Shown here in pieces: positions 18,799-27,374 of a stretch of DNA of 64,000 bases (position 1 is its first letter; every line of letters starts with the position of its first letter). The position numbers and the translations under genes were made by a program. Location of the stretch: assembly GCA_014218215.1 (NCBI GenBank), contig CP043652.1, forward strand, positions 3,844,001-3,908,000. Reading direction: 5' to 3'. A model generated the notes under the pieces. It ran no database searches and was not told the origin of the DNA. It worked only from the letters and a program-made list of their open reading frames with translations. Origin of the DNA: Geodermatophilaceae bacterium NBWT11. GTDB taxonomy: Bacteria > Actinomycetota > Actinomycetes > Mycobacteriales > Geodermatophilaceae.

Positions 18799-21084
18799 AT
18801 GCGCCCCGCAGGTCGGCTCGGATCCCGTCCCACCGGGCTGCTCGCCCTGGCGCTGGTCGCCGTCCTGCCCTGGTTCGCGGTGCTCGCCGTCCAGCCCCCG
18901 GAGCCGGTGGCCGCCGATGCCCCGGCCGACGTGTTCAGCGCCGAGCGGGCCCACGAGCAGGTGCAGTGGATCGCCGCCGAGACGCACGTGACCGGCAGTG
19001 CGGCCAACGACCGGGTGCGCGAGCGGCTGGTGGACACCCTCACCGGCCTGGGTCTGGAGACCCGGGTGCAGGACACGATCGGGATGAACCCGGGCGGGCC
19101 GGGTGAGGTCGAGGCCGCCCGGGTGCGCACCGTCGTCGGGCTGCTGCCGGGCAGCGACCCCACCGGCCGGCTGTTCCTGGTCGCCCACCACGACTCGGTG
19201 GAGACCGGGCCCGGCGGCAACGACGACGCCGCGGGGGTGTCCTCGGTGCTGGAGACGCTGCGGGCCCTGACCGCCGGGCCGCAGCTGCGCAACGACGTCG
19301 TCGTGGTGTTCACCGACGCCGAGGAGGCCTGCCTCTGCGGCGCCGAGGCCTTCGTCGACCAGGACGAGCTGGCCGCGGACGGTGGCGTGGTGCTGAACCT
19401 GGAGGCCCGCGGCACGTCCGGGCCGCCGGTCACCTTCGAGACGTCGCTGGGCAACGCCGGGGTGGCGGCGGCCTACGCCGCCGCGGCCGTGCACCCGGTG
19501 GCCACCAGCTTCGCCGTGGAGGTCTACCGGCTGCTGCCCAACGACACCGACTTCTCCCCGTTCCTGGACGCGGGCAGCTTCACCGGGCTCAACACCGCCT
19601 ACATCGACGGGTCCGCGGCGTACCACACCCCGGAGGACACCCCGTCCCGGATGGACCGCGGCAGCCTGCAGGCGATGGGCGACAACGCCCTGGCACTGAC
19701 CCGGTCGCTGGGGGCAGCGGACCTGGCGGGGCTGAGCACTCCGTCGGCCTCGGACGCCACCTACTTCCCGGTGCTGGGCGCGCTGGTCACGCTCCCGGGC
19801 TGGACGGTCTGGCCGCTGGCCGGGCTCGCCGCGCTGACCGTGCTCGGGCTGGCGGTCGCCGCCCGCCACCGGGGGACGACGACGGTGCCCCGGCTGCTGG
19901 CCGGGCTGGGCGCCGGGCTGCTGCCCCTGGTGCTGGCCCCGCTCGCCGCCCAGGGCCTGTGGGCGCTGCTGGTGCTGGTGCGCCCGGACTACGCCGGGAT
20001 GACCGACCCGTGGCAGCCGGGCTGGTACCGGGCGGGGGTCGTCGCGCTGGTCCTCCTGGTGCTGCTGGGCTGGTACGCCCTGCTGCGTCGCCGGGTGGGG
20101 GCGGTGGCGCTGGCGGTGGGTGGCCTGGCCTGGCTCGCCGTCCTCGGGCTGGTGCTGGCCGCTTTCGCCCCGGGCGGCTCCTACCTGGCCGCGCTGCCCG
20201 CCCTGGTCGCCGCGGTGACCGGCACGGTGGCCGTGCTGGTCGGGTCCCCGGTCGTCCGGCTGGTGGCCGCCCTGGTGGGTGCGGCGGTCGCCGTGGTGGT
20301 GCTCGCGCCCACCGTGGTGCTCTTCTTCCCCGCGCTGGGGCTGGCCACCGGCGGGGCGCCGGCGCTGTTCGCGGTGTTCCTCGGGCTGGCCGCGCTGCCG
20401 GTGCTGGAGCTGCTGTTCCCGGCCGAGGGGCGGGGCTCGTGGCCGGTGCCCGCCGTCGCCGGGGTGCTCGCCGTGGCGCTGGTCGGCACCGGGCTGGTGG
20501 TCGACCGGTTCGACGCCGACCACCCGGTGCCCACCCAGCTGATGTACGCCCTGGACGCCGACACCGGCGACGCCTGGTGGGTGTCGACCGAGGACGCCCC
20601 GGTCGACTGGACGCAGCAGTACCTGGACGGTGACCCCGTGGAGCTGAGCGAGGTCTTCCCGGTGCTGCCCGAGGGCGCCCGCACCGGCCCCGCGGAGCCC
20701 GCCGACCTGCCCGCACCCGAGGTCACCGCGACCCGGGAGGACGACACCGTGACCGTCCGGGTGGAGCCCCGGCGCGACGCCCGGCTGGTCGTGGTCGAGG
20801 TGCGCGGGGTGACCGTGACCGGCGCCGAGGTGGAGGGCCGGGAGGTGCCGGGCGAGGTGCTGGGGGAGGGCCGGCTGACCGTCACGGTGCACGCCCCGCC
20901 CGCCGACGGCGTCGACCTGGCGTTCATCGTCACCGGTGACGGTCCGGTCGACGTCCGGGTCGTGGACGGCAGCGACGGCCTGGCCGACCTGCCCGGCTTC
21001 GTGCCCCGCCCGGACGACGTCGGCGTGGCCGGCACGCACACCTCGGACCTGCTCGTGGTCGGCACCACCGTCCGGGTCGACTGA
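18799..21084 (+). CDS. M28-family zinc aminopeptidase with multi-helix membrane domain
   Basis: A 761-residue membrane peptidase. Residues 15-32 form an N-terminal signal anchor. The M28 catalytic domain (about 60-310) shows the zinc ligands in LVAHHDSVETGPGGNDDAAG and FTDAEEACLCGAEAF, with a late ligand His in YHTPEDTPSR. About eight hydrophobic helices follow (330-590), then a soluble C-terminal domain (600-761). This arrangement is like the ER-type M28 proteins (Fxna/ERMP1, yeast Pff1), so the catalytic and C-terminal domains are probably extracytoplasmic. Start supported by a TAGGGT box. It separates hisH from hisA. Substrate unknown. Confidence 0.88.
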   Translation: MRPAGRLGSRPTGLLALALVAVLPWFAVLAVQPPEPVAADAPADVFSAERAHEQVQWIAAETHVTGSAANDRVRERLVDTLTGLGLETRVQDTIGMNPGGPGEVEAARVRTVVGLLPGSDPTGRLFLVAHHDSVETGPGGNDDAAGVSSVLETLRALTAGPQLRNDVVVVFTDAEEACLCGAEAFVDQDELAADGGVVLNLEARGTSGPPVTFETSLGNAGVAAAYAAAAVHPVATSFAVEVYRLLPNDTDFSPFLDAGSFTGLNTAYIDGSAAYHTPEDTPSRMDRGSLQAMGDNALALTRSLGAADLAGLSTPSASDATYFPVLGALVTLPGWTVWPLAGLAALTVLGLAVAARHRGTTTVPRLLAGLGAGLLPLVLAPLAAQGLWALLVLVRPDYAGMTDPWQPGWYRAGVVALVLLVLLGWYALLRRRVGAVALAVGGLAWLAVLGLVLAAFAPGGSYLAALPALVAAVTGTVAVLVGSPVVRLVAALVGAAVAVVVLAPTVVLFFPALGLATGGAPALFAVFLGLAALPVLELLFPAEGRGSWPVPAVAGVLAVALVGTGLVVDRFDADHPVPTQLMYALDADTGDAWWVSTEDAPVDWTQQYLDGDPVELSEVFPVLPEGARTGPAEPADLPAPEVTATREDDTVTVRVEPRRDARLVVVEVRGVTVTGAEVEGREVPGEVLGEGRLTVTVHAPPADGVDLAFIVTGDGPVDVRVVDGSDGLADLPGFVPRPDDVGVAGTHTSDLLVVGTTVRVD

Positions 21085-21087
21085 GGG

Positions 21088-22167
21088 CTACTGCAGCGGG
21101 AACGGCGGCTGCAGCCACGCGGGGGAGTCCAGCACCTCGACCCGGGCGACCCACTTGACCCACCACACCCCGCGCCGGTCGGGGGCGACCAGCCGGACCG
21201 GGGCGCCGTGCCCGGCCGACAGCGGCTCGCCGCCGGCGTGGGTGGCCAGCAGCACCCGGGAGGCATCGGCGATCGGCAGCCGGCGGCGGTAGCCGGTCAC
21301 CGAGACCAGCTCGATGCTCTGGGCCCGGTCGGTGAGCGCGGTGGGCCCGAACTGCTCGGTGAGCAGCCGGTCCAGCCGCACCCCGCGCCAGTCCTGCTCG
21401 GCGTACCAGCCGCCGGTGCAGTCCAGCAGTGCGCGCAGCTCGTCGCCGCGGTCCAGGTCGGTGACGGCGACCCGGGCCCGACCGGCCGCGGCGACCACCT
21501 CGACGGTGGTGGCAGTGGTCTCCGGGACGGTGTCGCTGGCCCACTGGGTGACCGGCATGGCGGTGGGGTCGTCGGTGCCGCGCTCCAGCGACCCGGTGCC
21601 GCGGCGGTCGGCGCCCGGGGTGCCGGTGGCCCTCCAGATGCCCTCGGTGAGCCCCCACAGCGCCAGCGAGCCACCGGCCAGGGCCCCGGTGGCGAGCACC
21701 GTCCGCCGGTTCACGTCCACCGCCCGGGGGCGCTGCCGGCGGCCCCACACGTGGGCCACCAGCACCACGACCAGGCCGATGGTGGCGCCGACGTGCACCT
21801 GCAGCGCCGCGATCGGGGTGCCCGAGGTGGCCCAGATGCCGGCGGCCCCGGCGGCGTGCAGCACGCCGGAGACCAGCACGACGGCGGTGAGACCGGTGAG
21901 CCAGTACGCGGCGCTGGGTGCCCGGCGGGCGGCGGGGCGACGCCGGGCCCGGCGGACGACGACGGTCTTCCACGGCACCAGCAGGAGCAGGCCCAGCCCG
22001 GCGGCCCCGTGCGCGACCGCGATCACCCGGCCGGCCACCGGTGTGCCGACGGCGAAGCCCAGCACCCCGGTGCCCCCGGCGACCAGCAGCAGGGCCAGCA
22101 GCGCCAGGTTGGACCGTCGTCCGGCCCGCCGGGGGAGGAGGCGGGAGGCCTGCTCGTCGAGTGCCAC
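21088..22167 (-). CDS. Membrane-anchored molybdopterin oxidoreductase (sulfite-oxidase fold) with haem-like helix bundle
   Basis: A 359-residue protein in two halves. Four hydrophobic helices (about 20-150) contain histidines H53, H104, H125 and H139, suggesting a b-type haem bundle. A fifth helix begins with the twin-arginine motif NRRTVLATGALAGG (R154, R155). The C-terminal half is an oxidoreductase molybdopterin-binding domain with the Mo-ligand cysteine C250 in LDCTGGWYAEQDWRGV. The topology matches actinobacterial proteins inserted by Sec and then Tat. It may be a fused counterpart of MsrP-MsrQ-like systems. The GTG start has a CACACT box 6 nt upstream. Substrate unknown. Confidence 0.82.
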   Translation of the reverse strand: MALDEQASRLLPRRAGRRSNLALLALLLVAGGTGVLGFAVGTPVAGRVIAVAHGAAGLGLLLLVPWKTVVVRRARRRPAARRAPSAAYWLTGLTAVVLVSGVLHAAGAAGIWATSGTPIAALQVHVGATIGLVVVLVAHVWGRRQRPRAVDVNRRTVLATGALAGGSLALWGLTEGIWRATGTPGADRRGTGSLERGTDDPTAMPVTQWASDTVPETTATTVEVVAAAGRARVAVTDLDRGDELRALLDCTGGWYAEQDWRGVRLDRLLTEQFGPTALTDRAQSIELVSVTGYRRRLPIADASRVLLATHAGGEPLSAGHGAPVRLVAPDRRGVWWVKWVARVEVLDSPAWLQPPFPLQ

Positions 22168-22173
22168 CCGCCG

Positions 22174-22179
22174 AGTGTG
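22174..22179 (-). promoter_or_regulatory. -10-like box for leaderless molybdopterin oxidoreductase
   Basis: CACACT on the minus strand, 6 nt (CGGCGG) before the GTG at 22167. Confidence 0.4.
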
Positions 22180-22187
22180 CCCAGGTC

Positions 22188-22787
22188 TCACCACCGGCCG
22201 CGGTGCACGACCTCCCCGGTGCCTCGTCGTCCGCGGCGCAGCGAGGGCGAGCGGCGGTCCTCGGTGCCCGGGTACCCGATCGACAGCACCCCGACCGGGC
22301 GGTGGTCGGCGGGCACCCCGAAGGCCTCCCGCAGCGCGTCGACCCGCTCCGGGGGGACGCCGAAGAAGCAGGCACCCAGGCCCTCGTCGACGGCGGTGAG
22401 CAGCATCATCAGCGACGCCATCCCGGTGTCGACGTCCCAGTACGGGACCGGCCAGCGGCTCTCGTCCCGGTCGGTCCAGCCCTTGTCGGGCTCGGCGTAG
22501 CGGTCCAGGTAGGCCGCCTTGTGGCTGAACGGGACGACCAGCAGCGGCGCCCGGCGCATCCGGGTCAGCCAGCCGTCCGGGGTGCCCGGGCCGGTGGTCG
22601 CCGTCCAGAAGGCCGCGCGTTCGGCCGCCGTCTCCAGCACCAGGAACGCCCAGCCCTGGCTGAACCCGGCGCTGGGGGCCCGGATCGCGTGCTCGAGCAG
22701 CCGGTCGCGCACCTCGGGCGGCACCGGACGGTCCGGGTCGTAGTCCCGGACCATCCGCCGGCGCCGGACCACCTCGCTGAACTCCAC
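22188..22787 (-). CDS. Nitroreductase-family FMN oxidoreductase
   Basis: A 199-residue flavin reductase-like protein. The N-terminal block [18 protein letters not shown] and the [11 protein letters not shown] segment form the FMN site of the nitroreductase fold; [18 protein letters not shown] is the usual C-terminal block. Such proteins reduce nitro groups, quinones or flavins with NAD(P)H; the physiological substrate here is unknown. The GTG start at 22787 has a CAGGCT box 6 nt upstream. It is divergent from hisA across a 40-bp gap and lies 20 bp before the molybdopterin gene on the same strand. Confidence 0.87.
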   Translation of the reverse strand: MEFSEVVRRRRMVRDYDPDRPVPPEVRDRLLEHAIRAPSAGFSQGWAFLVLETAAERAAFWTATTGPGTPDGWLTRMRRAPLLVVPFSHKAAYLDRYAEPDKGWTDRDESRWPVPYWDVDTGMASLMMLLTAVDEGLGACFFGVPPERVDALREAFGVPADHRPVGVLSIGYPGTEDRRSPSLRRGRRGTGEVVHRGRW

Positions 22788-22793
22788 CCCGCG

Positions 22794-22799
22794 AGCCTG
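22794..22799 (-). promoter_or_regulatory. -10-like box for leaderless nitroreductase gene
   Basis: CAGGCT on the minus strand, 6 nt (CGCGGG) before the GTG at 22787. Confidence 0.4.
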
Positions 22800-22814
22800 C
22801 CAGTCGGGCCCTCC

Positions 22815-22820
22815 TAGGCT
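22815..22820 (+). promoter_or_regulatory. -10 box for leaderless hisA
   Basis: TAGGCT lies 7 nt (GTGGCCC) before the GTG at 22828. No ribosome site precedes the gene. Confidence 0.6.
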
Positions 22821-22827
22821 GTGGCCC

Positions 22828-23562
22828 GTGCCGAAGCTGCAGCTGCTCCCCGCCGTCGACGTCGCCGACGGCCTCGCCGTCCGTCTGGTCCAGGGGGAGG
22901 CCGGCAGCGAGACCTCCTACGGCGACCCGCTCGAGGCCGCGCGCACCTGGCAGCGGGACGGCGCCGAGTGGGTGCACCTGGTCGACCTCGACGCCGCCTT
23001 CGGCCGCGGCTCCAACCGTGAGCTGCTCGCCCGGGTGGTCGGTGAGCTCGACGTGGACGTGGAGCTCTCCGGCGGCATCCGGGACGACGCCTCGCTGGAG
23101 GCGGCGCTGGCCACCGGCTGCCGGCGGGTCAACCTGGGCACCGCGGCGCTGGAGTCCCCCGAGTGGTGTGCCGCCGCGATCGCCGAGCACGGCGACCGGA
23201 TCGCCGTCGGCCTGGACGTGCGCGGCACCAAGCTCGCCGCCCGCGGCTGGACGCGCGAGGGCGGGGAGCTCTACGAGACCCTGGCCCGCCTGGACGCCGA
23301 GGGCTGTGCCCGCTACGTGGTCACCGACATCACCAAGGACGGCACCCTGAAGGGCCCGAACCTGGAGCTGCTGCGCGAGGTCTGCGCCGCCACCGACCGC
23401 CCGGTGATCGCATCCGGCGGGGTCTCCTCGCTGGCCGACATCCGCGCGCTGGCCGGGCTGGCCGACATCGGCGTCGAGGGTGCGATCGTCGGCAAGGCGC
23501 TGTACGCCGGCCAGTTCACCCTCCCCGAGGCCCTCGCGCTGACCGTCGAGGTCGCCGGGTGA
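22828..23562 (+). CDS. priA: Bifunctional HisA/TrpF isomerase (PriA)
   Basis: (Beta-alpha)8 isomerase of 244 residues that in actinobacteria converts both ProFAR (histidine pathway) and PRA (tryptophan pathway). The catalytic aspartates lie in LLPAVDV (D11) and [14 protein letters not shown]. The PriA-type segment ARGWTREGG, with the Arg and Trp that serve the two substrates in characterised PriA, is present and closely matches Streptomyces PriA as I recall it. No separate trpF occurs in the trp cluster here, which fits. The start overlaps nothing and follows a TAGGCT box. Overlaps ridA by 4 nt. Confidence 0.94.
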   Translation: MPKLQLLPAVDVADGLAVRLVQGEAGSETSYGDPLEAARTWQRDGAEWVHLVDLDAAFGRGSNRELLARVVGELDVDVELSGGIRDDASLEAALATGCRRVNLGTAALESPEWCAAAIAEHGDRIAVGLDVRGTKLAARGWTREGGELYETLARLDAEGCARYVVTDITKDGTLKGPNLELLREVCAATDRPVIASGGVSSLADIRALAGLADIGVEGAIVGKALYAGQFTLPEALALTVEVAG

Positions 23563-23942
23563 CGGTGCAGCGGGTGGGCTCGGGCGCGCCCTGGGAGGAC
23601 GTCGTCGGCTACTGCCGCGTCGTCCGGGCGGGGCAGCAGGTCTTCGTCAGCGGCACCACCGGCACCCGCGACGGGGTCGTCGTCGACGGCGGCGCGGCGG
23701 CGCAGACCCGGCAAGCGCTGCAGAACGTCGTGGCCGCATTGGAGTCCGTCGGCGCGACCGCGGCCGACGTCGTCCGCACCCGGGTGTACGTCACCGACAT
23801 CGCGCAGTGGGAGGCCGTCGGACGAGTGCACGGGGAGTTCTTCGGCGCCGCCCGCCCGGCCAGCGCGATGGTCGAGGTCTCCGGCCTGATCGACCCGGCG
23901 ATGCTGGTCGAGGTCGAGGCCGACGCGGTGGTGGGCGCGTGA
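23559..23942 (+). CDS. RidA-family (YjgF/YER057c/UK114) protein
   Basis: A 127-residue trimeric-type RidA homologue. The family hydrolyses reactive enamine/imine intermediates released by PLP enzymes. [36 protein letters not shown] and the C-terminal VEVEADAVV are typical, and the Arg in VRTRVYV is the usual substrate-binding residue. The gene overlaps both neighbours (priA and hisF) by GTGA, so it is embedded in the histidine operon. Members of the wider family vary; enamine deaminase activity is inferred. It occupies the place taken by an inositol-monophosphatase-like gene in mycobacteria, as I recall. Confidence 0.85.
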   Translation: MTVQRVGSGAPWEDVVGYCRVVRAGQQVFVSGTTGTRDGVVVDGGAAAQTRQALQNVVAALESVGATAADVVRTRVYVTDIAQWEAVGRVHGEFFGAARPASAMVEVSGLIDPAMLVEVEADAVVGA

Positions 23943-24736
23943 GCCTGGCCGTGCGGGTCATCCCGTGCCTGGACGTCGACGGTGGCCGGGTGGTCAAGGG
24001 CGTGAACTTCGTCGACCTGCGCGACGCCGGCGACCCGGTGGAGATGGCCCGGGTCTACGACGCCGAGGGCGCCGACGAGCTGACGTTCCTGGACATCACC
24101 GCCTCCTCCGGGGACCGGGAGACCACCTACGACGTCGTCCGGCGCACCGCGGAGAGCGTGTTCATCCCGCTCACCGTCGGCGGCGGGGTGCGGGCCGTGG
24201 AGGACGTGGACAAGCTGCTGCGGGCCGGCGCGGACAAGGTCGCGGTGAACACCGCGGCCGTCGCCCGCCCCGAGCTGATCGCCGAGATCGCCGATCGCTA
24301 CGGCAACCAGGTGCTGGTGCTGTCCCTGGACGCCCGGCGGTGCCAGGACGGCGCGGTCACCGACTCCGGCTTCGAGATCACCACCCACGGCGGCCGCCGG
24401 GGCACCGGCCGGGACGCCGTGGAGTGGGTCGTCGAGGCCGCCCGGCTCGGGGTCGGCGAGGTGCTGCTCAACTCGATGGACGCCGACGGCACCCGCGCGG
24501 GCTTCGACACCGAGCTGATCCGCGCCGTCCGCCGCGAGGTCACCGTGCCGGTGATCGCCAGCGGGGGAGCGGGTGCCGTGGCGCACTTCGCCCCCGCCGT
24601 CGCCGCCGGTGCCGACGCGGTGCTGGCCGCCAGCGTCTTCCACTTCGGCGACATGCGGATCGGGGACGTCAAGGCCGCGCTCGGCGGGGCCGGCGTGCCG
24701 GTGCGGCGGGAGACCGACCACCCGCTGCCCGGCTGA
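23939..24736 (+). CDS. hisF: Imidazole glycerol phosphate synthase, cyclase subunit
   Basis: (Beta-alpha)8 cyclase of 265 residues. With HisH it converts PRFAR and ammonia to imidazole glycerol phosphate and AICAR. The catalytic aspartates are in [15 protein letters not shown] and in [19 protein letters not shown] and [11 protein letters not shown] are phosphate-binding blocks. Its GTG start overlaps the ridA stop. It is the last gene of the priA-ridA-hisF operon and converges on the DinB-fold gene 10 bp away. Confidence 0.96.
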   Translation: MSLAVRVIPCLDVDGGRVVKGVNFVDLRDAGDPVEMARVYDAEGADELTFLDITASSGDRETTYDVVRRTAESVFIPLTVGGGVRAVEDVDKLLRAGADKVAVNTAAVARPELIAEIADRYGNQVLVLSLDARRCQDGAVTDSGFEITTHGGRRGTGRDAVEWVVEAARLGVGEVLLNSMDADGTRAGFDTELIRAVRREVTVPVIASGGAGAVAHFAPAVAAGADAVLAASVFHFGDMRIGDVKAALGGAGVPVRRETDHPLPG

Positions 24737-24746
24737 GACCCCGGGG

Positions 24747-25361
24747 TCAGCCGCGGGTGGTCTCCACCCGGGCGACGTCCTCCCGGCCACCGGCCCACAG
24801 CAGCAGCTCCAACGGCTCACCGGCCACCGTGGTCAGCGGCTGACCCGAGCGCAGCGTGCGGGTGGCGCCGGTGTCGGTGCGGCGCAGCTCCAGGCCCCCG
24901 TCCAGGCCGCGCGCCTTGCCGCGGGCCAGCAGCGGCACCTGCTTCCACAGGGCGTCCTGGGCGGCGCGGGGCAGCTCGCGCGGCTCCCAGCCGGGCTGGG
25001 CGCGGCGGACGTCCTCGTGGTGCACGGCCATCTCCGCCCCGTTGACCAGGGCGTCCACCGCCGGCAGCGCGGTGGGGAAGAAGGCGGGCGGGCCCTGGCG
25101 CACCTTCTCCACCAGCTCGGGCCACGGGGTCTCCAGCAGCACCCGGCTCTGCACCCGCCGGGTCCACCACCCCAGCGGCCCGCCGAGGACCGCCCCGGGG
25201 GCGGTGTCCGGGCGGCGGTCGCGGACGACCAGGTGCGCGGCCAGGTCGCCGGTCTGCCAGCCCTCGCAGCGGGTCGGCCGGTCGGGCCCCAGCTCGGTCA
25301 GCAGGTCGGCCAGCGCGGTGCGCTCGGTCTGGGACAGGGAGGCGCTGGGCGAGTCGGTCAC
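24747..25361 (-). CDS. DinB-fold, mycothiol-dependent-type protein (TIGR03085-like)
   Basis: A 204-residue four-helix-bundle protein of the maleylpyruvate isomerase N-terminal/DinB superfamily, common in mycothiol-producing actinobacteria. RTALADLLTELGPDRPTRCEGW at the N terminus includes the typical CEGW turn; the metal-binding histidines are likely those in DLAAHLVVRDRRP and AVHHEDVRRAQP. The layout matches the TIGR03085 metal-binding group. Reaction unknown; thiol-transfer chemistry with mycothiol is possible. The GTG start at 25361 has a TAGGAC hexamer 6 nt upstream, so it may be leaderless. Confidence 0.82.
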   Translation of the reverse strand: MTDSPSASLSQTERTALADLLTELGPDRPTRCEGWQTGDLAAHLVVRDRRPDTAPGAVLGGPLGWWTRRVQSRVLLETPWPELVEKVRQGPPAFFPTALPAVDALVNGAEMAVHHEDVRRAQPGWEPRELPRAAQDALWKQVPLLARGKARGLDGGLELRRTDTGATRTLRSGQPLTTVAGEPLELLLWAGGREDVARVETTRG

Positions 25362-25446
25362 CCGCTGGTCCTACCGTCCCCCGCGGCTGCGGAAACGAGA
25401 GGTCCGCCGCGGCCGCAAAGCGCTTATCCCCGGTAACGACCGCGGG

Positions 25447-25452
25447 TACGCT
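25447..25452 (+). promoter_or_regulatory. -10 box upstream of ABC exporter operon
   Basis: TACGCT lies 36 nt before the exporter GTG; the resulting leader carries GAGGAG at 25478-25483 as ribosome site. Confidence 0.45.
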
Positions 25453-25487
25453 CAGCCGACACCCAGCAGCACCACCCGAGGAGACGC

Positions 25488-27374
25488 GTGCCCCCGCGCA
25501 GCAGCAGCTCCGCCCGTTCCACCCGCGACACGAACCCCGAGAACGTCACCCAGCGCAGCGAGCGCGAGCAGAAGAAGGTCATGCGCCGCGGGTTCGCCCA
25601 CGTCGGCCTGGCCGTCCGCGAGCAGCCCGGCATCTTCACCCTCGCCTTCCTGGGCAGCAGCCTCTACGGCGCGATGACCGTGGCCAGCGCCTTCGTCATC
25701 GGCGGCATCACCGACCGGCTCATCACCCCGAGCTTCGAGCGCGGCTCGGTCACCGCCGGCGCCCTCGGGCTGGCCGCGCTGGCGATCATCGTGGTCGCCG
25801 TGCTCAAGATCGTCGGCATCATCGGCCGGCGGCTCTTCGCCGGGATCATGTCCTACCGGCTGCAGGCCGACTACCGCCGCCGGGTCACCAGCCAGTACCT
25901 GCGGCTGCCGCTGTCCTGGCACCAGCGCCACCCCACCGGCCAGCTGCTGTCCAACGCCAACTCCGACGTCGAGGCCGCCTGGTTCTTCGTCGCCCCGCTG
26001 CCCTTCGCCTGCGGGGCGATCGTCATGGTCGTCATCACCGTGGTCGCCCTCTTCCTCACCGACCCGCTGCTCGCCCTGGTCGGGCTCGTCGTCTTCCCCC
26101 TGGTGTTCATCGCCAACGCCGTCTACTCCCAGGTCATGAGCCCGCGGATGGCGCGCGCGCAGCAGCTGCGCGCCGAGGTCTCCGAGATCGCCCACGAGTC
26201 CTTCGACGCCGCCCTGGTCGTCAAGACCCTGGGCCGGGAGACCGAGGAGACCCGCCGCTTCGCCGGCAGCGCCGACGAGCTGCGGGACGGGCTGATCGCC
26301 GTCGGCCGGGTCCGGGGCCTCTTCGACCCGATGATGGAGGCGCTGCCCAACCTGGGCACCCTCGCGGTGCTGCTCATCGGTGCCCAGCAGGTCGCCGCCG
26401 GGGCCACCGATGCCGGCGCCCTGGTCTCCATCGCCTACCTGTTCACCCTGCTCGCCTTGCCCATCCGGGCGATCGGCTGGGTGCTGGCCGACCTGCCGCG
26501 GGCGATGGCCGGCTTCGACCGGGTCGCCCCGGTGCTGTCGGCCCGGGGTGAGACCCCGCACGGCCCGGACGCCGCCGCCGGCGGTGACACCGGTGCCGGG
26601 GTCGGCGTCCGGTCGGTCGACTTCGGGCACGTGGACGCCGAGGGACGCGCCACCCAGGTGCTGCACGGGGTCACCTTCGACGTGCAGGCCGGTAGGACCA
26701 TCGCCGTCGTCGGACCCACCGGGTCGGGCAAGTCCACCCTGGCCGGGCTGCTGGTGCGCCTGGTCGACCCGCACGACGGCAGCGTGCTGCTCGACGGCGT
26801 CGACCTGCGCAGCCTGCGCGAGGGCGAGGTGGCCACCCAGGCCGCGTTCGTCGCCCAGGGCACCTTCCTCTTCGACGACACCGTCCGCGGCAACGTCACC
26901 CTCGGCGCCGACTTCACCGACGACGAGGTGCACGCCGCTCTCCGCACCGCCGCCGCCGAGGACTTCGTGGCCCAGCTGCCCGAGGGCCTGGACACCAAGG
27001 TCGGCGAGCGCGGGGCCAGCCTGTCCGGCGGTCAGCGCCAGCGCCTCGCGCTGGCCCGGGCCGTCGTCCGCCGGCCCCGGCTGCTGGTCATGGACGACGC
27101 CACCAGCGCCGTGGACCCCAGCATCGAGGCCCGCATCCTGGATGCGCTGCGCAGCACCGACCGCCCGGCCACCGTGGTCGTCGTCGCCTACCGGCAGGCC
27201 ACGATCTCGCTGGCCGACGAGGTCGTCTGGATCGACCGGGGCCGGCTCGTGGCCCGGGGCAGCCACGCCGAGCTGCTGGCGCAGGTGCCCGGGTACGCCC
27301 GGCTGGTCCAGGCCTACCAACCGCCCGACGCCGTCACCGCCGCCGAGCCCGAGCCCGCCGGGGCGCAGGCGTGA
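25488..27374 (+). CDS. Heterodimeric ABC exporter half-transporter, degenerate-site subunit
   Basis: A 628-residue fusion of a six-helix type IV ABC exporter domain (about 45-330) and a nucleotide-binding domain (365-600). Walker A (GPTGSGKST, about 409-417) and the signature LSGGQ (512-516) are canonical. However, the catalytic Glu after Walker B is Asp (D537 in LLVMDDATSAVDP) and the switch His is Tyr (Y568 in VVAYRQ). With the next gene it should form a heterodimer having one degenerate and one active ATP site. Start: GTG with GAGGAG 4 nt upstream. The substrate is unknown; multidrug or lipid export is the usual role. Confidence 0.9.
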   Translation: MPPRSSSSARSTRDTNPENVTQRSEREQKKVMRRGFAHVGLAVREQPGIFTLAFLGSSLYGAMTVASAFVIGGITDRLITPSFERGSVTAGALGLAALAIIVVAVLKIVGIIGRRLFAGIMSYRLQADYRRRVTSQYLRLPLSWHQRHPTGQLLSNANSDVEAAWFFVAPLPFACGAIVMVVITVVALFLTDPLLALVGLVVFPLVFIANAVYSQVMSPRMARAQQLRAEVSEIAHESFDAALVVKTLGRETEETRRFAGSADELRDGLIAVGRVRGLFDPMMEALPNLGTLAVLLIGAQQVAAGATDAGALVSIAYLFTLLALPIRAIGWVLADLPRAMAGFDRVAPVLSARGETPHGPDAAAGGDTGAGVGVRSVDFGHVDAEGRATQVLHGVTFDVQAGRTIAVVGPTGSGKSTLAGLLVRLVDPHDGSVLLDGVDLRSLREGEVATQAAFVAQGTFLFDDTVRGNVTLGADFTDDEVHAALRTAAAEDFVAQLPEGLDTKVGERGASLSGGQRQRLALARAVVRRPRLLVMDDATSAVDPSIEARILDALRSTDRPATVVVVAYRQATISLADEVVWIDRGRLVARGSHAELLAQVPGYARLVQAYQPPDAVTAAEPEPAGAQA

